Below, one piece after another: positions 1-10,395 of a stretch of DNA of 64,000 nt (position 1 is the first letter of the stretch; each line of letters starts with the position of its first letter). The stretch lies in the NCBI GenBank assembly GCA_009763385.1, contig CM019826.1, positions 59,083,127-59,147,126 of the forward strand, read 5' to 3'. The notes under the pieces were generated by a model. That model was not told where the DNA came from and did not search any database. It saw only the letters and a program-made list of their open reading frames with translations. A program made the translations under genes and the position numbers. This stretch comes from Coix lacryma-jobi var. lacryma-jobi. Lineage: Eukaryota; Streptophyta; Magnoliopsida; Poales; Poaceae.

Positions 1-1764
1 CGGCTTATGCGGTGTTCAAGTGCCACTAGGTGTTCTCTAACATATCGATGCTATAGACCTAGTGAGTGACTAATAAATCCTTTGAAAAATGTTTTGAAAA
101 TGCTAACACACTTGCACAAGATGGTATACACTTGGTGGTGTTGGCACATTTGCAAAGGAGAAGAAACCGGAGTTGAAAACGTGGTTTTCAGGCTTGACCG
201 GACGCTGAACAGCGACCGGACGCTGCGATCGGACGCGTCCGGTCAGTTGTGAAGAAAAACGACCGGACTCGCCTGTACCACTGTTCACGAGAGGCATCAG
301 GTTCAAACAGTTTGATCGGACGCTGAGTGAGTCCGGTCACTGGTGACCGGACGCGTCCGGTCGATAAAAAACCTCTCTGGAACCTCTCTGGTTCTGACCG
401 GACGCTGAGCGAAATTCCTGACCGGACGCGTCCGGTGCTAATGACATAGAGTCCGGTGATCGCGAAGTTTTTTCGTCCAAATTAACCGTTGGACGACCGG
501 ACGCGTCCGGTGGTGATCGGAGCGTCCGGTGCTCTCGTTTGGCGCGTTTTTGAGCAGTAGCCGTTGGACGATCAAACGAACGACGTTGAATTCGCGTGGA
601 CACGTGGCTGTCATCCAGCGACCGGACGCAGTGGGAGCGTCCGGTGATCACTTGACCGTGCGTCCGGTCGTCGCGATTTTCGCGCAGTGAACAGGTAACG
701 GCTCTATTTGTTTGAGGGGCTTATAAATATGAGTTGACCGGCTTGCTAGTGTGCTCTCTTGCACATTTTGATTCCTAAGCCTTCTAGTGAGCATTGACAA
801 GCCTCCCCACTCATCTCCCAAGTTGAATTGATCAAGCCAAGTGAGATTGAGTGATCTAGTGCGCGTTCTTGATAAAGTTCAATCTAGTGGCACTAGTTCT
901 TCGCATCGGCATTGGGTATTCTTGTTACTCTTGGCATTTGCCGGTGCCTAGACGGCTTGGAGGCGTTGAGGTGGTTGATTGGCAAGAGTGGAGATTGTTC
1001 TTGGCCACCACCGATTGAGATTGTGAGAGGTTTTGGAGCCTCACCTCGCCGGAGCGGCAAGAGGCATCCTTAGTGGATTGCTCGTGTCATTGAGCTACCT
1101 CACTAGCGGTAGATTCTTGTGGCGCTCTTCGTGAGCTTGGCTTAGCGCCGATTAGCCGCCGGATCACCTAGTGTTGGTCGACACAACGGGGAGTAGCGTG
1201 CCGGCAAGCACGTGAACCTCGGGATAAATCTTTGTCTCCCGAGTGCTATTTGTGGTTGTGTCCCATTCTTGGTGATTGGTCTCCATCTTCATATTCTTGG
1301 TGATTGGCATCACAAGTGGTTTTCACCGGTGATTGGCTCTCTACTTGGCGATCCTCAAGGCTCGGTGAAATCCTCCTTATCTAGTTCATTTACCTTGTGT
1401 ATTTATATTGATCTATATCTCTTGTTTTGATATCATTTCTTGTTGCACATCTTTAGTCATATATCTTGTGTAGGTAGTGGTAGTTAGCTTACCTAGTTCC
1501 TTGTACACACTTGTCTTGTATACTCATTGTACATCATTCTTGTGCTAGAGCTATAGTATTTTTATTCCGCATTTGTTACTAGCTCTAGTTGATTGTGTGC
1601 CATAGAAATATTAGGTAGAACTATTGGATAGGTGGCTTGCAACACACTATTAGGCTAGCGCAAAAAGCTTCGCCGTTTGTCTTACTAATAGTGTTTGCCT
1701 AAGAAAATTTTGTAGATTTTTAATTAGGCTATTCACCCCCCCTCTAGCCAATTTGGACCTTTCA
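1..1764 (+). repeat. 5' LTR of element A (partial)
   Basis: Matches 8421-10184 base for base as far as I can read. The first 332 bases of the LTR lie before the window. It ends in CA at 1764, two bases before the primer binding site. Short open frames here recur identically in the other LTR and look fortuitous. Confidence 0.95.
184..660. promoter_or_regulatory. Palindrome array in LTR of element A
   Basis: Several copies of the palindrome ACCGGACGCGTCCGGT and its half-sites (GACCGGACGCT, AGCGTCCGGT) lie within about 480 bp, for example at 345-362, 420-436 and 495-511. The same array recurs at 8604-9080 in the 3' LTR. Repeated palindromes are known from Sirevirus LTRs. A role as enhancer or dimeric protein-binding sites is inference. 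Confidence 0.7.
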
Positions 1765-1766
1765 AG

Positions 1767-1779
1767 TGGTATCGGAGCC
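1767..1779 (+). other. Primer binding site of element A (initiator tRNA-Met type)
   Basis: TGGTATCGGAGCC starts two bases after the LTR end. It is one base off the canonical TGGTATCAGAGC complementary to the 3' end of plant initiator tRNA-Met. Confidence 0.85.
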
Positions 1780-1822
1780 GTGGTCACCGATTGTTTGAGG
1801 CTTAACATCCTCCGGTGTTAAA

Positions 1823-3847
1823 ATGGCTCAAATCAACTATATGGGGAAGCCACCACATTTTGACGGCACCAACTTTGATTGTTGGAAGAGGAAGATGTGT
1901 GCATTCACAAGAGGAATGAATAGGAAGATTTGGGATGTGATAGAACATGATTTTGCAATAATTGATCCCACAAGTCTCACTCCAAGAGAAGAAGAGAAGC
2001 TCCAATGGAATGATATAGCAATCAATCTATTCTATGAAGCTTTTGATACAAAAGTCTTTGAGCAAATCAAGGACCTTGAAAGAGCAAATGAGATATGGGA
2101 AAGATTGGAAGAAACATATGAAGGCACCAAGGCGGTCAAGGGAGCCAAGCTATATATTCTCAAGGACAAACTTGCTACCTTCAAGATGCAAGATGATGAG
2201 AGCATACCGGAGATGTTTCACCGGTTGCAAGTGATCATAAATGACTTGAAGGCTTTGGGAGAGAAGGTGGAGGACAAGGACTTTTCTCACAAGTTCTTGA
2301 GATGCTTACCACCAAGGTTTGACACTTTGGTGACCATCCTAGTGAGAGAAGGATTGGATACGGTGACCCCAAACCAAGTACTAGGTGATGTGGTCACACA
2401 AGACACATACCGTGTGGAACGGGATGGGGGAGTCCAAGAGGAAGAGAAGAAGAAGAAGACCGTGGCATTCAAGGCTTCATCCTCCAAGAGCAAAAGCAAG
2501 GGCAAAGCTAAGAAGGAAGAAAGTGATGATGAAGACACAAGCTCAAGTGAAATGGATGATGAAGAGATGGCCCTATTTGTGAAAAGATTTGGCAAGTTCA
2601 TGAAGAAGAAAGGCTATGGAGCTAGAAAGAGAAGAGATGCAAACAAGAGCACAAGCAAGAGGTGCTATAGATGCAAGAGCAAGGATCACTTCATTGCGGA
2701 TTGTCCATACTCTAGTGATGAAGATGATGATGACCGCAAGAAGAGCAAGAAGAAGGACAAGAAGGAGAAGAAGATGAGCAAGAAGAAGGGTGGATCCTAT
2801 GTTGTCACATGGGATAGTAATGCTTCCTCAAGCGATGATGATGATTCAAGCAATGATGAGAGGAAGACCACCAAGAAGAAGGCTATGGCTAGTCTTGCTA
2901 TCTCAAGCAAGCCTTCTATCTTCAACACTCCATCGTCATGCTTCATGGCTAAGGCCACTAAGGTATCATCCGATGAGAGTGATAGTGAGAGTGATAGTGA
3001 TGATGATGAGGAGTACTCAAAGGAGGACCTCATAAGCATGCTACAAGATGCTCATTCTTACATTAAGACTAAGAGGAAGGAGTGCAAAGAATTGCGCAAG
3101 GCCAACAAGGCTCTTGAGCAATCCTTTGATGAGCTCAAGTCTACTCATGAGAGGCTAAAGGAAGCCCATGAGAAGCTTGATCAAGCTCACACTAGGCTCA
3201 AGGAAGCCCACTCCTCCCTCCTTGATCAAAGTAAGATTGAGGATGTTGTAGAAACATGCAATGTAGGAGTAACTTGTGATATACTTGATGAATCATTTTA
3301 TGCTCCTATTATTGTTGCTCCCATCAATGCATCATCATCATCTAGCTCAACTAAAATGCCTACTTCTACTACTTGTGATTCATCATTAGTTGTAGAAAAT
3401 AAAAACCTTAAAAACAAGGTTGTTGAGCTCACTCATGCTTTAGGCAATGCCTATGGTGGAGATGCCCGCTTGCTTAAGTGCTTGGGTAGCCAAAGGTGTC
3501 CACTCAACAAGGAGGGACTTGGCTATATCCCCAAGAAGGGCAAGGCGGCCTTTGCTCCTCACAAGACTAGTTTTGTGAAGAGCAATGGTCGTTATTGCTA
3601 CAATTGCAAGCAATCCGGGCACATAGAGCAAAATTGCTTTAAAAAGAACAAGAACAAGAACTTTGCACATGTTTCATCTATTAGACTTGATTCTTGTTAT
3701 ATGCTTACAAAGGGGACTAATGGTGTGAAGGCTAAGTACATTGGTGCACCCATGGTTGGCCCAAAGAAGAAGTCAATTTGGGTGCCCAAGAGCTTGGTGA
3801 CTAACCTTGTAGGACCCAAAAAGGTTTGGGTACCTAAAAAGAATTGA
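1823..3847 (+). CDS. gag: Copia gag polyprotein of element A
   Basis: An intact 674-residue capsid-type protein. The N-terminus (GKPPHFDGTNFDCWKRKM) is the DUF4219 start of Copia Gag, followed by the UBN2-type Gag domain to about residue 190. Two CCHC zinc knuckles are visible, CYRCKSKDHFIADC near residue 280 and CYNCKQSGHIEQNC near residue 592. Between them lie Lys- and Asp/Glu/Ser-rich low-complexity stretches and a coiled coil (about 413-470, repeated LKEAHE/LKEAHS heptads). This long gag with a C-terminal knuckle is characteristic of SIRE-like Copia. The ATG at 1823 is 44 bp after the primer binding site. The frame closes with TGA at 3845-3847, ten bases before a TGTAG|GTAAAC motif discussed under findings. 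Confidence 0.92.
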   Translation: MAQINYMGKPPHFDGTNFDCWKRKMCAFTRGMNRKIWDVIEHDFAIIDPTSLTPREEEKLQWNDIAINLFYEAFDTKVFEQIKDLERANEIWERLEETYEGTKAVKGAKLYILKDKLATFKMQDDESIPEMFHRLQVIINDLKALGEKVEDKDFSHKFLRCLPPRFDTLVTILVREGLDTVTPNQVLGDVVTQDTYRVERDGGVQEEEKKKKTVAFKASSSKSKSKGKAKKEESDDEDTSSSEMDDEEMALFVKRFGKFMKKKGYGARKRRDANKSTSKRCYRCKSKDHFIADCPYSSDEDDDDRKKSKKKDKKEKKMSKKKGGSYVVTWDSNASSSDDDDSSNDERKTTKKKAMASLAISSKPSIFNTPSSCFMAKATKVSSDESDSESDSDDDEEYSKEDLISMLQDAHSYIKTKRKECKELRKANKALEQSFDELKSTHERLKEAHEKLDQAHTRLKEAHSSLLDQSKIEDVVETCNVGVTCDILDESFYAPIIVAPINASSSSSSTKMPTSTTCDSSLVVENKNLKNKVVELTHALGNAYGGDARLLKCLGSQRCPLNKEGLGYIPKKGKAAFAPHKTSFVKSNGRYCYNCKQSGHIEQNCFKKNKNKNFAHVSSIRLDSCYMLTKGTNGVKAKYIGAPMVGPKKKSIWVPKSLVTNLVGPKKVWVPKKN

Positions 3848-3857
3848 TCTCTTGTAG

Positions 3858-6113
3858 GTAAACTATAAAGCGGGAGGAAGGCATTGGGTGCTTGATAGTG
3901 GGTGCACTCAACACATGACCGGAGATGGAAGAATGTTCAAGTCAATCAACACTAGTGGCAATAATCATGCGGATGCTATCACATTTGGTGACAACAAGAA
4001 AGGCAAGGTCAAAGGTTTGGGCAAGATTGCAATATCCAATGACTTGAGCATCTCCAATGTGCTACTAGTGGAATCTCTCAACTTCAATCTTTTGTCCGTG
4101 GCACAATTATGTGACTTGGGTTTCAAATGCATATTTGGGGTTGATGATGTGGAGATAGTGAGTGTTGATGGAAGTGATTTGGTGTTCAAAGGATTTAGAT
4201 ATGAGAATCTCTATTTGGTGGACTTTGATGCAAGTGAAGCTCAATTGACAACATGTTTGTTCACCAAATCAAGTATGGGTTGGCTATGGCATAGGCGCTT
4301 GGGACATGTTGGAATGAAGCAACTAAAGAGGCTAGTGAAGCATGATATGGTGAGAGGACTAAAAGATGTTCATTTTGAGAAGGACAAGCTTTGTAGTGCA
4401 TGCCAAATGGGAAAGCAAGTTGGAAACACTCATCCCAACAAAGGAATGATGAGCACTACACATGCACTTGAGTTGTTGCACATGGACTTGTTTGGACCAA
4501 CTACATATACAAGTATTGGGGGAAACAAGTATGGCTTTGTGATAGTGGATGACTATACGAGATATACATGGGTCTTCTTTCTCGTTGACAAGAGTGAAGT
4601 GTTTGGCATATTCAAAACCTTTGTCAAGAGAAGCCAAAATGAGTTTGATAGAAGAATCAAGAAAGTGAGAAGTGACAATGGAAGTGAGTTTAAGAACACA
4701 AGAGTTGACGAGCTATGTGATGAATTTGGAATCAAACATCAATTCTCGGCCAAGTATACACCTCAATCTAATGGGATAGTTGAAAGAAAGAATAGGACAC
4801 TCATTGACATGTCAAGATCCATGCTTAGTGAATACAATGTGAGTGATTCTTTTTGGGCCGAAGCAATCAACACGGCATGCTATTATAGCAACCGGCTCTA
4901 TTGTCACCCTCTATTGAAGAAGACACCATATGAGCTCCTCAATGATAGAAAGCCCAACATTGCATATTTCCGGGTCTTTGGGTGCAAATGCTACATATTG
5001 AAGAAGGGCACAAGACTTGGCAAATTTGAGAAGAAGTGTGATGAAGGGTTCCTACTTGGTTACTCCACTACAAGCAAAGCATATAGAGTGTGGAACAACA
5101 CAACAAAAATAGTTGAAGAAGTCCATGATGTTGAGTTTGATGAAACCAATGGCTCACATGAAGAACAAGACAACCTAGAAGATGTGAGAGGAACACAATT
5201 AGTGGAAGCAATGAAGAACATGGATATTGGTGATATAAGGCCAAAGCAAGTGATTGACATAGAAGATGACAAAGATCAAGTGCTCTCTCCTCCAACCATG
5301 CATGGCAATGATGTTGCAAGCTCTAGTGGTTCTCATGATCAACAAGATGCTAGTAGCTCTCAAGTGGCTCATCCAAGTGCTAGTACAAGTGCTCAACCGC
5401 AACAAGTGCTCCAACCAACACACATTGCAAGAGATCATCCTTTGGATCAAATTGTTGGTGACATAAGAAGAGGTGTGCAAACAAGATCAAGATTGGCTTC
5501 ATTTTGTGAACACTACTCATTTGTATCATCTATTGAGCCAACCAAGATTGATGAAGCTTTGATGGATGTTGATTGGGTAAATGCAATGCATGAAGAGTTG
5601 AACAACTTTACCCGCAATGATGTTTGGGAGTTAGTGGAAAGACCAAAAAATACAAATGTGATTGGTACAAGATGGGTCTTCCGGAACAAGCAAGATGAAG
5701 ATGGCATTGTTGTTAGAAACAAAGCAAGATTGGTTGCACAAGGGTATACTCAATTGGAAGGAATTGACTTTGGAGAAACCTATGCACCTGTTGCTAGATT
5801 GGAAGCCATTAGAATCCTACTTGCATATGCTTGTTCTCACAACATCAAACTCTACCAAATGGATGTCAAAAGTGCTTTTCTCAATGGATTCATCAATGAG
5901 CTAGTGTTTGTTGAGCAACCTCCCGGATTTGAAGATTTGAAGAAGCCCAACCATGTGTACAAGCTCAAGAAAGCATTATATGGGTTGAAGCAAGCACCTA
6001 GAGCATGGTATGAAAGATTGAGGGATTTCTTGCTATCAAAGGGTTTCAAGATGGGGAAGGTTGACACCACTCTCTTCACCAAGAAGATTGAAAGTGACTT
6101 GTTTGTGTTGTAA
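3858..6113 (+). CDS. pol: Copia pol, first part: protease, integrase and RT N-terminus, ended by an internal TAA
   Basis: Open from just after an in-frame TAG (3855-3857) and in a different frame from gag; the first ATG is later, so pol must be reached by frameshift, splicing or readthrough. Domains in order: retropepsin with DSG (HWVLDSGCTQHMTGD), GAG-pre-integrase (LWHRRLGHVGMKQL), integrase core with D in HMDLFG, D in RSDNGSEFKN and E in QSNGIVERKNRTL, then RT with KARLVAQGYTQ, MDVKSAFLNG and LYGLKQAPRAWY. The frame stops at TAA 6111-6113, two codons before the catalytic YVDD. A CAA-to-TAA change at a normally Gln codon is the simplest reading. Confidence 0.9.
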   Translation, partial: VNYKAGGRHWVLDSGCTQHMTGDGRMFKSINTSGNNHADAITFGDNKKGKVKGLGKIAISNDLSISNVLLVESLNFNLLSVAQLCDLGFKCIFGVDDVEIVSVDGSDLVFKGFRYENLYLVDFDASEAQLTTCLFTKSSMGWLWHRRLGHVGMKQLKRLVKHDMVRGLKDVHFEKDKLCSACQMGKQVGNTHPNKGMMSTTHALELLHMDLFGPTTYTSIGGNKYGFVIVDDYTRYTWVFFLVDKSEVFGIFKTFVKRSQNEFDRRIKKVRSDNGSEFKNTRVDELCDEFGIKHQFSAKYTPQSNGIVERKNRTLIDMSRSMLSEYNVSDSFWAEAINTACYYSNRLYCHPLLKKTPYELLNDRKPNIAYFRVFGCKCYILKKGTRLGKFEKKCDEGFLLGYSTTSKAYRVWNNTTKIVEEVHDVEFDETNGSHEEQDNLEDVRGTQLVEAMKNMDIGDIRPKQVIDIEDDKDQVLSPPTMHGNDVASSSGSHDQQDASSSQVAHPSASTSAQPQQVLQPTHIARDHPLDQIVGDIRRGVQTRSRLASFCEHYSFVSSIEPTKIDEALMDVDWVNAMHEELNNFTRNDVWELVERPKNTNVIGTRWVFRNKQDEDGIVVRNKARLVAQGYTQLEGIDFGETYAPVARLEAIRILLAYACSHNIKLYQMDVKSAFLNGFINELVFVEQPPGFEDLKKPNHVYKLKKALYGLKQAPRAWYERLRDFLLSKGFKMGKVDTTLFTKKIESDLFVL

Positions 6114-7070
6114 ATTTATGTGGATGACATCATATTTGGATCAACCAACCAAGACTTTTGTGAAGAGTTTGGGGAGATGATGGCTAAGGAGTTTGAGATG
6201 TCTATGATTGGAGAGCTTAGTTACTTCCTTGGTCTACAAATCAAGCAAATGAAGAAAGGCACATTTGTTAGTCAAGGCAAGTACATCAAGGACATGCTCA
6301 AGAAGTTTGGATTAGAAGAAGCAAAAGCAATAACCACTCCAATGGGCACAAATGGACATTTGGATAGTGATTCTAGTGGTGACATGGTGGATCAAAAGTT
6401 ATATCGGTCAATGATTGGAAGCCTACTCTATGTGACCGCATCAAGGCCGGATGTCATGTTTAGTGTGTGTATGTGTGCAAGGTTCCAAGCTTCACCAAGA
6501 GAAAGTCATTTGAAGGCAACCAAAAGAGTATTGAGATATTTGAAGCACACTCCAAATGTTGGACTATGGTATCCCAAGGGCTCTCAATTTGAATTAATTG
6601 GATACTCGGATTCCGATTATGCGGGATGCAAGGTGGATAGGAAGAGCACTTCGGGCACTTGTCAATTGCTTGGAAGATCACTTGTCTCATGGTCATCAAA
6701 GAAGCAAAATAGTGTTGCACTCTCTACCGCCGAAGCCGAATACATATCCGCGGGTAGTTGTTGCGCACAATTGCTATGGATGAGAGCAACGTTGCAAGAT
6801 TATGGAGTCAAGTTTGGACAAGTCCCATTGCTATGTGATAATGAGAGCGCCGTCAAAATAGCCACCAACCCGGTTCAACATTCAAGAACAAAACACATTG
6901 ATATAAGGCATCACTTCATTAGAGATCATCAAGCAAAGAAAGACATATCTATTGAAAGTGTGAGCACCGATGATCAACTTGCCGATATCTTCACCAAGCC
7001 ACTAGATGAGAGAAGGTTTTGCAAGCTAAGGAATGAATTGAATATCCTAGACTTCTCCAACATGAGTTGA
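6114..7070 (+). CDS. pol: Copia pol, second part: RT catalytic YVDD and RNase H, same frame after the TAA
   Basis: Continues the pol frame directly after the stop: IYVDDIIFGS holds the two catalytic Asp of reverse transcriptase. The RT thumb (SYFLGLQIKQ) follows, then RNase H with SDSDYAGC, STAEAEYI and CDNESAV. It ends at TGA near 7070 with the usual C-terminal DIFTKPLDE segment. No other damage is visible, so a single nonsense codon separates this element from a full pol frame. Confidence 0.9.
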   Translation: MYVDDIIFGSTNQDFCEEFGEMMAKEFEMSMIGELSYFLGLQIKQMKKGTFVSQGKYIKDMLKKFGLEEAKAITTPMGTNGHLDSDSSGDMVDQKLYRSMIGSLLYVTASRPDVMFSVCMCARFQASPRESHLKATKRVLRYLKHTPNVGLWYPKGSQFELIGYSDSDYAGCKVDRKSTSGTCQLLGRSLVSWSSKKQNSVALSTAEAEYISAGSCCAQLLWMRATLQDYGVKFGQVPLLCDNESAVKIATNPVQHSRTKHIDIRHHFIRDHQAKKDISIESVSTDDQLADIFTKPLDERRFCKLRNELNILDFSNMS

Positions 7071-8088
7071 ATGCACCCCCACATATGATATGCCTCTCCT
7101 CCAAGAAAGCAAAGGTGAAATTGATTGGCATGTGCATTCATTCTTATTAGGTTGTGATCTAGTTCATATAGCCATCACTTTGCATATTTAGGATCATTCA
7201 TGGTAAATCAAATGAATTTGAAGTATATATGGTACCACTATTGTTTCTATGTTTGACTTGACCTAGTGGTAGCATATAACTTGTTTGTGAGCTTGTAACT
7301 CTAGTGTTTGATCTAGTAAGTGAACAATAGGTGTTTAACCAACGTGAGTAAGATAACCATTGAAAGATGTGTGAAGAAGCTTACTCTAGAGCAAACCGTG
7401 TTAAACATCCTATGCTCATAAGCTAGATTAAGCCACAACTTGGTTTGATTTGTTTCCCATATATGCCCCACCTTTATGATAATTGTTGACAAAGGGGGAG
7501 AAAATAATGCAACAAAGATAAAAAGACATGCTATGTTGCTAAGCTCAAATTAAGTTCAAATGGGATTGGAACATACAAATAGGGGGAGCAAGCTCATAAA
7601 CATGATTGTTGCATTTGAAATGTGCATATTCATATGATTGTTAGCAATGCATAAGCTTTTTAATTTGATATCCATGCTTATGTGGTGAATGCTAGTGAGT
7701 GATAGATTATGTTTGATGAATTGATTAACTAGCATGTACATAATAGCAACTAGACATACTTATTTTTCAAGTGGTTCAAGAACCTTACTATAATGTTGAT
7801 CTCACGGGGTTCTTGAGTTTTGATGTATGTCTAGTGACGAAATGATGCTAAGGATGGTGTAATATGTGCACTCCGATTGGTATCACGCTTCAAAGGTCCA
7901 TTCTTATGCCTTAGCATCATCATTGATAGTATTGCTCACCCACATTTCATATCCATACATATGTGCCAAATCTAGTACCAAACTCTATAGCACATATGTA
8001 GGGGGAGCTAATACTATCAATGTGGTTACTCAATTTTAAATCACATATCTTTGTAGAGGTTGTCATCAATTACCAAAAAGGGGGAGAT
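7071..8088 (+). other. 3' noncoding region of element A with several polypurine tracts
   Basis: No convincing gene. GGGGGAG-type tracts occur near 7494, 7581, 8001 and 8077-8087; the last (AAAAAGGGGGAGA) abuts the 3' LTR and is the working polypurine tract. Multiple tracts upstream of the 3' LTR are a described Sirevirus feature. I see no envelope-like frame. Confidence 0.8.
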
Positions 8089-10184
8089 TGAAAGCCCTAG
8101 TTTGGTTTTGGTTAATTGATGAAACCTATTTGGTCTAATCCTATTGCTAAGCATGTGTGTAGCTTATAAGAAAGGATTATGACCAAGCCAAGTGGTGGAG
8201 CTAGCAAGATGGCAACCATGGAGTATGGTGTTGGCCGCAAGCACTCAAGAGATCAAGTGCTCCACCTTTTGTGAAATGCAAGAAGAAGAGAAGAGATGGA
8301 GCAAAGAGGCCCGAAGGCAAAGGTATAACATATAGGGCTCTTTGTTTTGGTGATCAAGACACTTAGCGAGTGTGATCACATTTAGGATAGATAGCCGTAC
8401 TATTAAGAGGAGATTATTCACGGCTTATGCGGTGTTCAAGTGCCACTAGGTGTTCTCTAACATATCGATGCTATAGACCTAGTGAGTGACTAATAAATCC
8501 TTTGAAAAATGTTTTGAAAATGCTAACACACTTGCACAAGATGGTATACACTTGGTGGTGTTGGCACATTTGCAAAGGAGAAGAAACCGGAGTTGAAAAC
8601 GTGGTTTTCAGGCTTGACCGGACGCTGAACAGCGACCGGACGCTGCGATCGGACGCGTCCGGTCAGTTGTGAAGAAAAACGACCGGACTCGCCTGTACCA
8701 CTGTTCACGAGAGGCATCAGGTTCAAACAGTTTGATCGGACGCTGAGTGAGTCCGGTCACTGGTGACCGGACGCGTCCGGTCGATAAAAAACCTCTCTGG
8801 AACCTCTCTGGTTCTGACCGGACGCTGAGCGAAATTCCTGACCGGACGCGTCCGGTGCTAATGACATAGAGTCCGGTGATCGCGAAGTTTTTTCGTCCAA
8901 ATTAACCGTTGGACGACCGGACGCGTCCGGTGGTGATCGGAGCGTCCGGTGCTCTCGTTTGGCGCGTTTTTGAGCAGTAGCCGTTGGACGATCAAACGAA
9001 CGACGTTGAATTCGCGTGGACACGTGGCTGTCATCCAGCGACCGGACGCAGTGGGAGCGTCCGGTGATCACTTGACCGTGCGTCCGGTCGTCGCGATTTT
9101 CGCGCAGTGAACAGGTAACGGCTCTATTTGTTTGAGGGGCTTATAAATATGAGTTGACCGGCTTGCTAGTGTGCTCTCTTGCACATTTTGATTCCTAAGC
9201 CTTCTAGTGAGCATTGACAAGCCTCCCCACTCATCTCCCAAGTTGAATTGATCAAGCCAAGTGAGATTGAGTGATCTAGTGCGCGTTCTTGATAAAGTTC
9301 AATCTAGTGGCACTAGTTCTTCGCATCGGCATTGGGTATTCTTGTTACTCTTGGCATTTGCCGGTGCCTAGACGGCTTGGAGGCGTTGAGGTGGTTGATT
9401 GGCAAGAGTGGAGATTGTTCTTGGCCACCACCGATTGAGATTGTGAGAGGTTTTGGAGCCTCACCTCGCCGGAGCGGCAAGAGGCATCCTTAGTGGATTG
9501 CTCGTGTCATTGAGCTACCTCACTAGCGGTAGATTCTTGTGGCGCTCTTCGTGAGCTTGGCTTAGCGCCGATTAGCCGCCGGATCACCTAGTGTTGGTCG
9601 ACACAACGGGGAGTAGCGTGCCGGCAAGCACGTGAACCTCGGGATAAATCTTTGTCTCCCGAGTGCTATTTGTGGTTGTGTCCCATTCTTGGTGATTGGT
9701 CTCCATCTTCATATTCTTGGTGATTGGCATCACAAGTGGTTTTCACCGGTGATTGGCTCTCTACTTGGCGATCCTCAAGGCTCGGTGAAATCCTCCTTAT
9801 CTAGTTCATTTACCTTGTGTATTTATATTGATCTATATCTCTTGTTTTGATATCATTTCTTGTTGCACATCTTTAGTCATATATCTTGTGTAGGTAGTGG
9901 TAGTTAGCTTACCTAGTTCCTTGTACACACTTGTCTTGTATACTCATTGTACATCATTCTTGTGCTAGAGCTATAGTATTTTTATTCCGCATTTGTTACT
10001 AGCTCTAGTTGATTGTGTGCCATAGAAATATTAGGTAGAACTATTGGATAGGTGGCTTGCAACACACTATTAGGCTAGCGCAAAAAGCTTCGCCGTTTGT
10101 CTTACTAATAGTGTTTGCCTAAGAAAATTTTGTAGATTTTTAATTAGGCTATTCACCCCCCCTCTAGCCAATTTGGACCTTTCA
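8089..10184 (+). repeat. 3' LTR of element A (complete, 2096 bp)
   Basis: Begins TGAAAGCCC directly after the polypurine tract and ends TTTCA. Compared over 1764 bp with the 5' LTR I find no mismatch. It carries the ACCGGACGCGTCCGGT palindrome array at 8604-9080. Beyond 10184 the sequence is E2 LTR. Confidence 0.95.
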
Positions 10185-10395
10185 TCGGGCCACCAGTCCC
10201 TCAGTCCAAGCCTCACGTCCACCCTTCGCCACTCTCGGTCCATCGGCACGGCACGTCTCTACTTGACCTTCACCTTGCCTCTGATCACTGTATCCGTGCT
10301 CGACACCTACACAGCACAAGCCAAAGAACATGCGCATCATCCCAGTTGACAATCACTCATCACTCAGAGACTCGGCATACACCCATGTATCCGCA
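10185..10395 (-). repeat. 3' LTR remnant of E2
   Basis: Corresponds to 19621-19831 with 7 transitions. The right boundary CA at 10395 (TG on the minus strand, TGCGGATACATGGG) abuts the minus-strand purine tract at about 10397-10406. The rest of this LTR lies left of element A, outside the window. Confidence 0.88.

Larger units (their letters stand above)
1..10184 (+). mobile_element. Element A: young Sirevirus-like Copia LTR retrotransposon, 5' end cut by the window
   Basis: Order is partial 5' LTR (1-1764), primer binding site, gag, pol (protease, integrase, RT, RNase H), a 1-kb region with several purine tracts, and a 3' LTR (8089-10184). The PR-INT-RT-RH order defines Copia. A long gag with a coiled coil and two zinc knuckles, plus repeated GGGGGAG tracts before the 3' LTR, points to the Sirevirus (SIRE/Maximus) lineage. 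I see no difference between the LTR parts that can be compared (1-1764 against 8421-10184), so the insertion is very recent. It lies inside the 3' LTR of element E2: sequence from 10185 continues that LTR. The expected 5-bp target duplication cannot be checked because the left flank is outside the window. Confidence 0.95.

Noticed and set aside
337..651. 104-residue minus-strand frame in the A LTR, repeated at 8757-9071
   Set aside because: It lies over the palindrome array, and its PDASG-type repeats are the translation of the palindromes. Identity of the two copies only reflects identical LTRs.
7071..8088. Envelope-like gene after pol in element A, as in some Sireviruses
   Set aside because: No frame above about 60 codons and no membrane-type segment; only purine tracts are seen.
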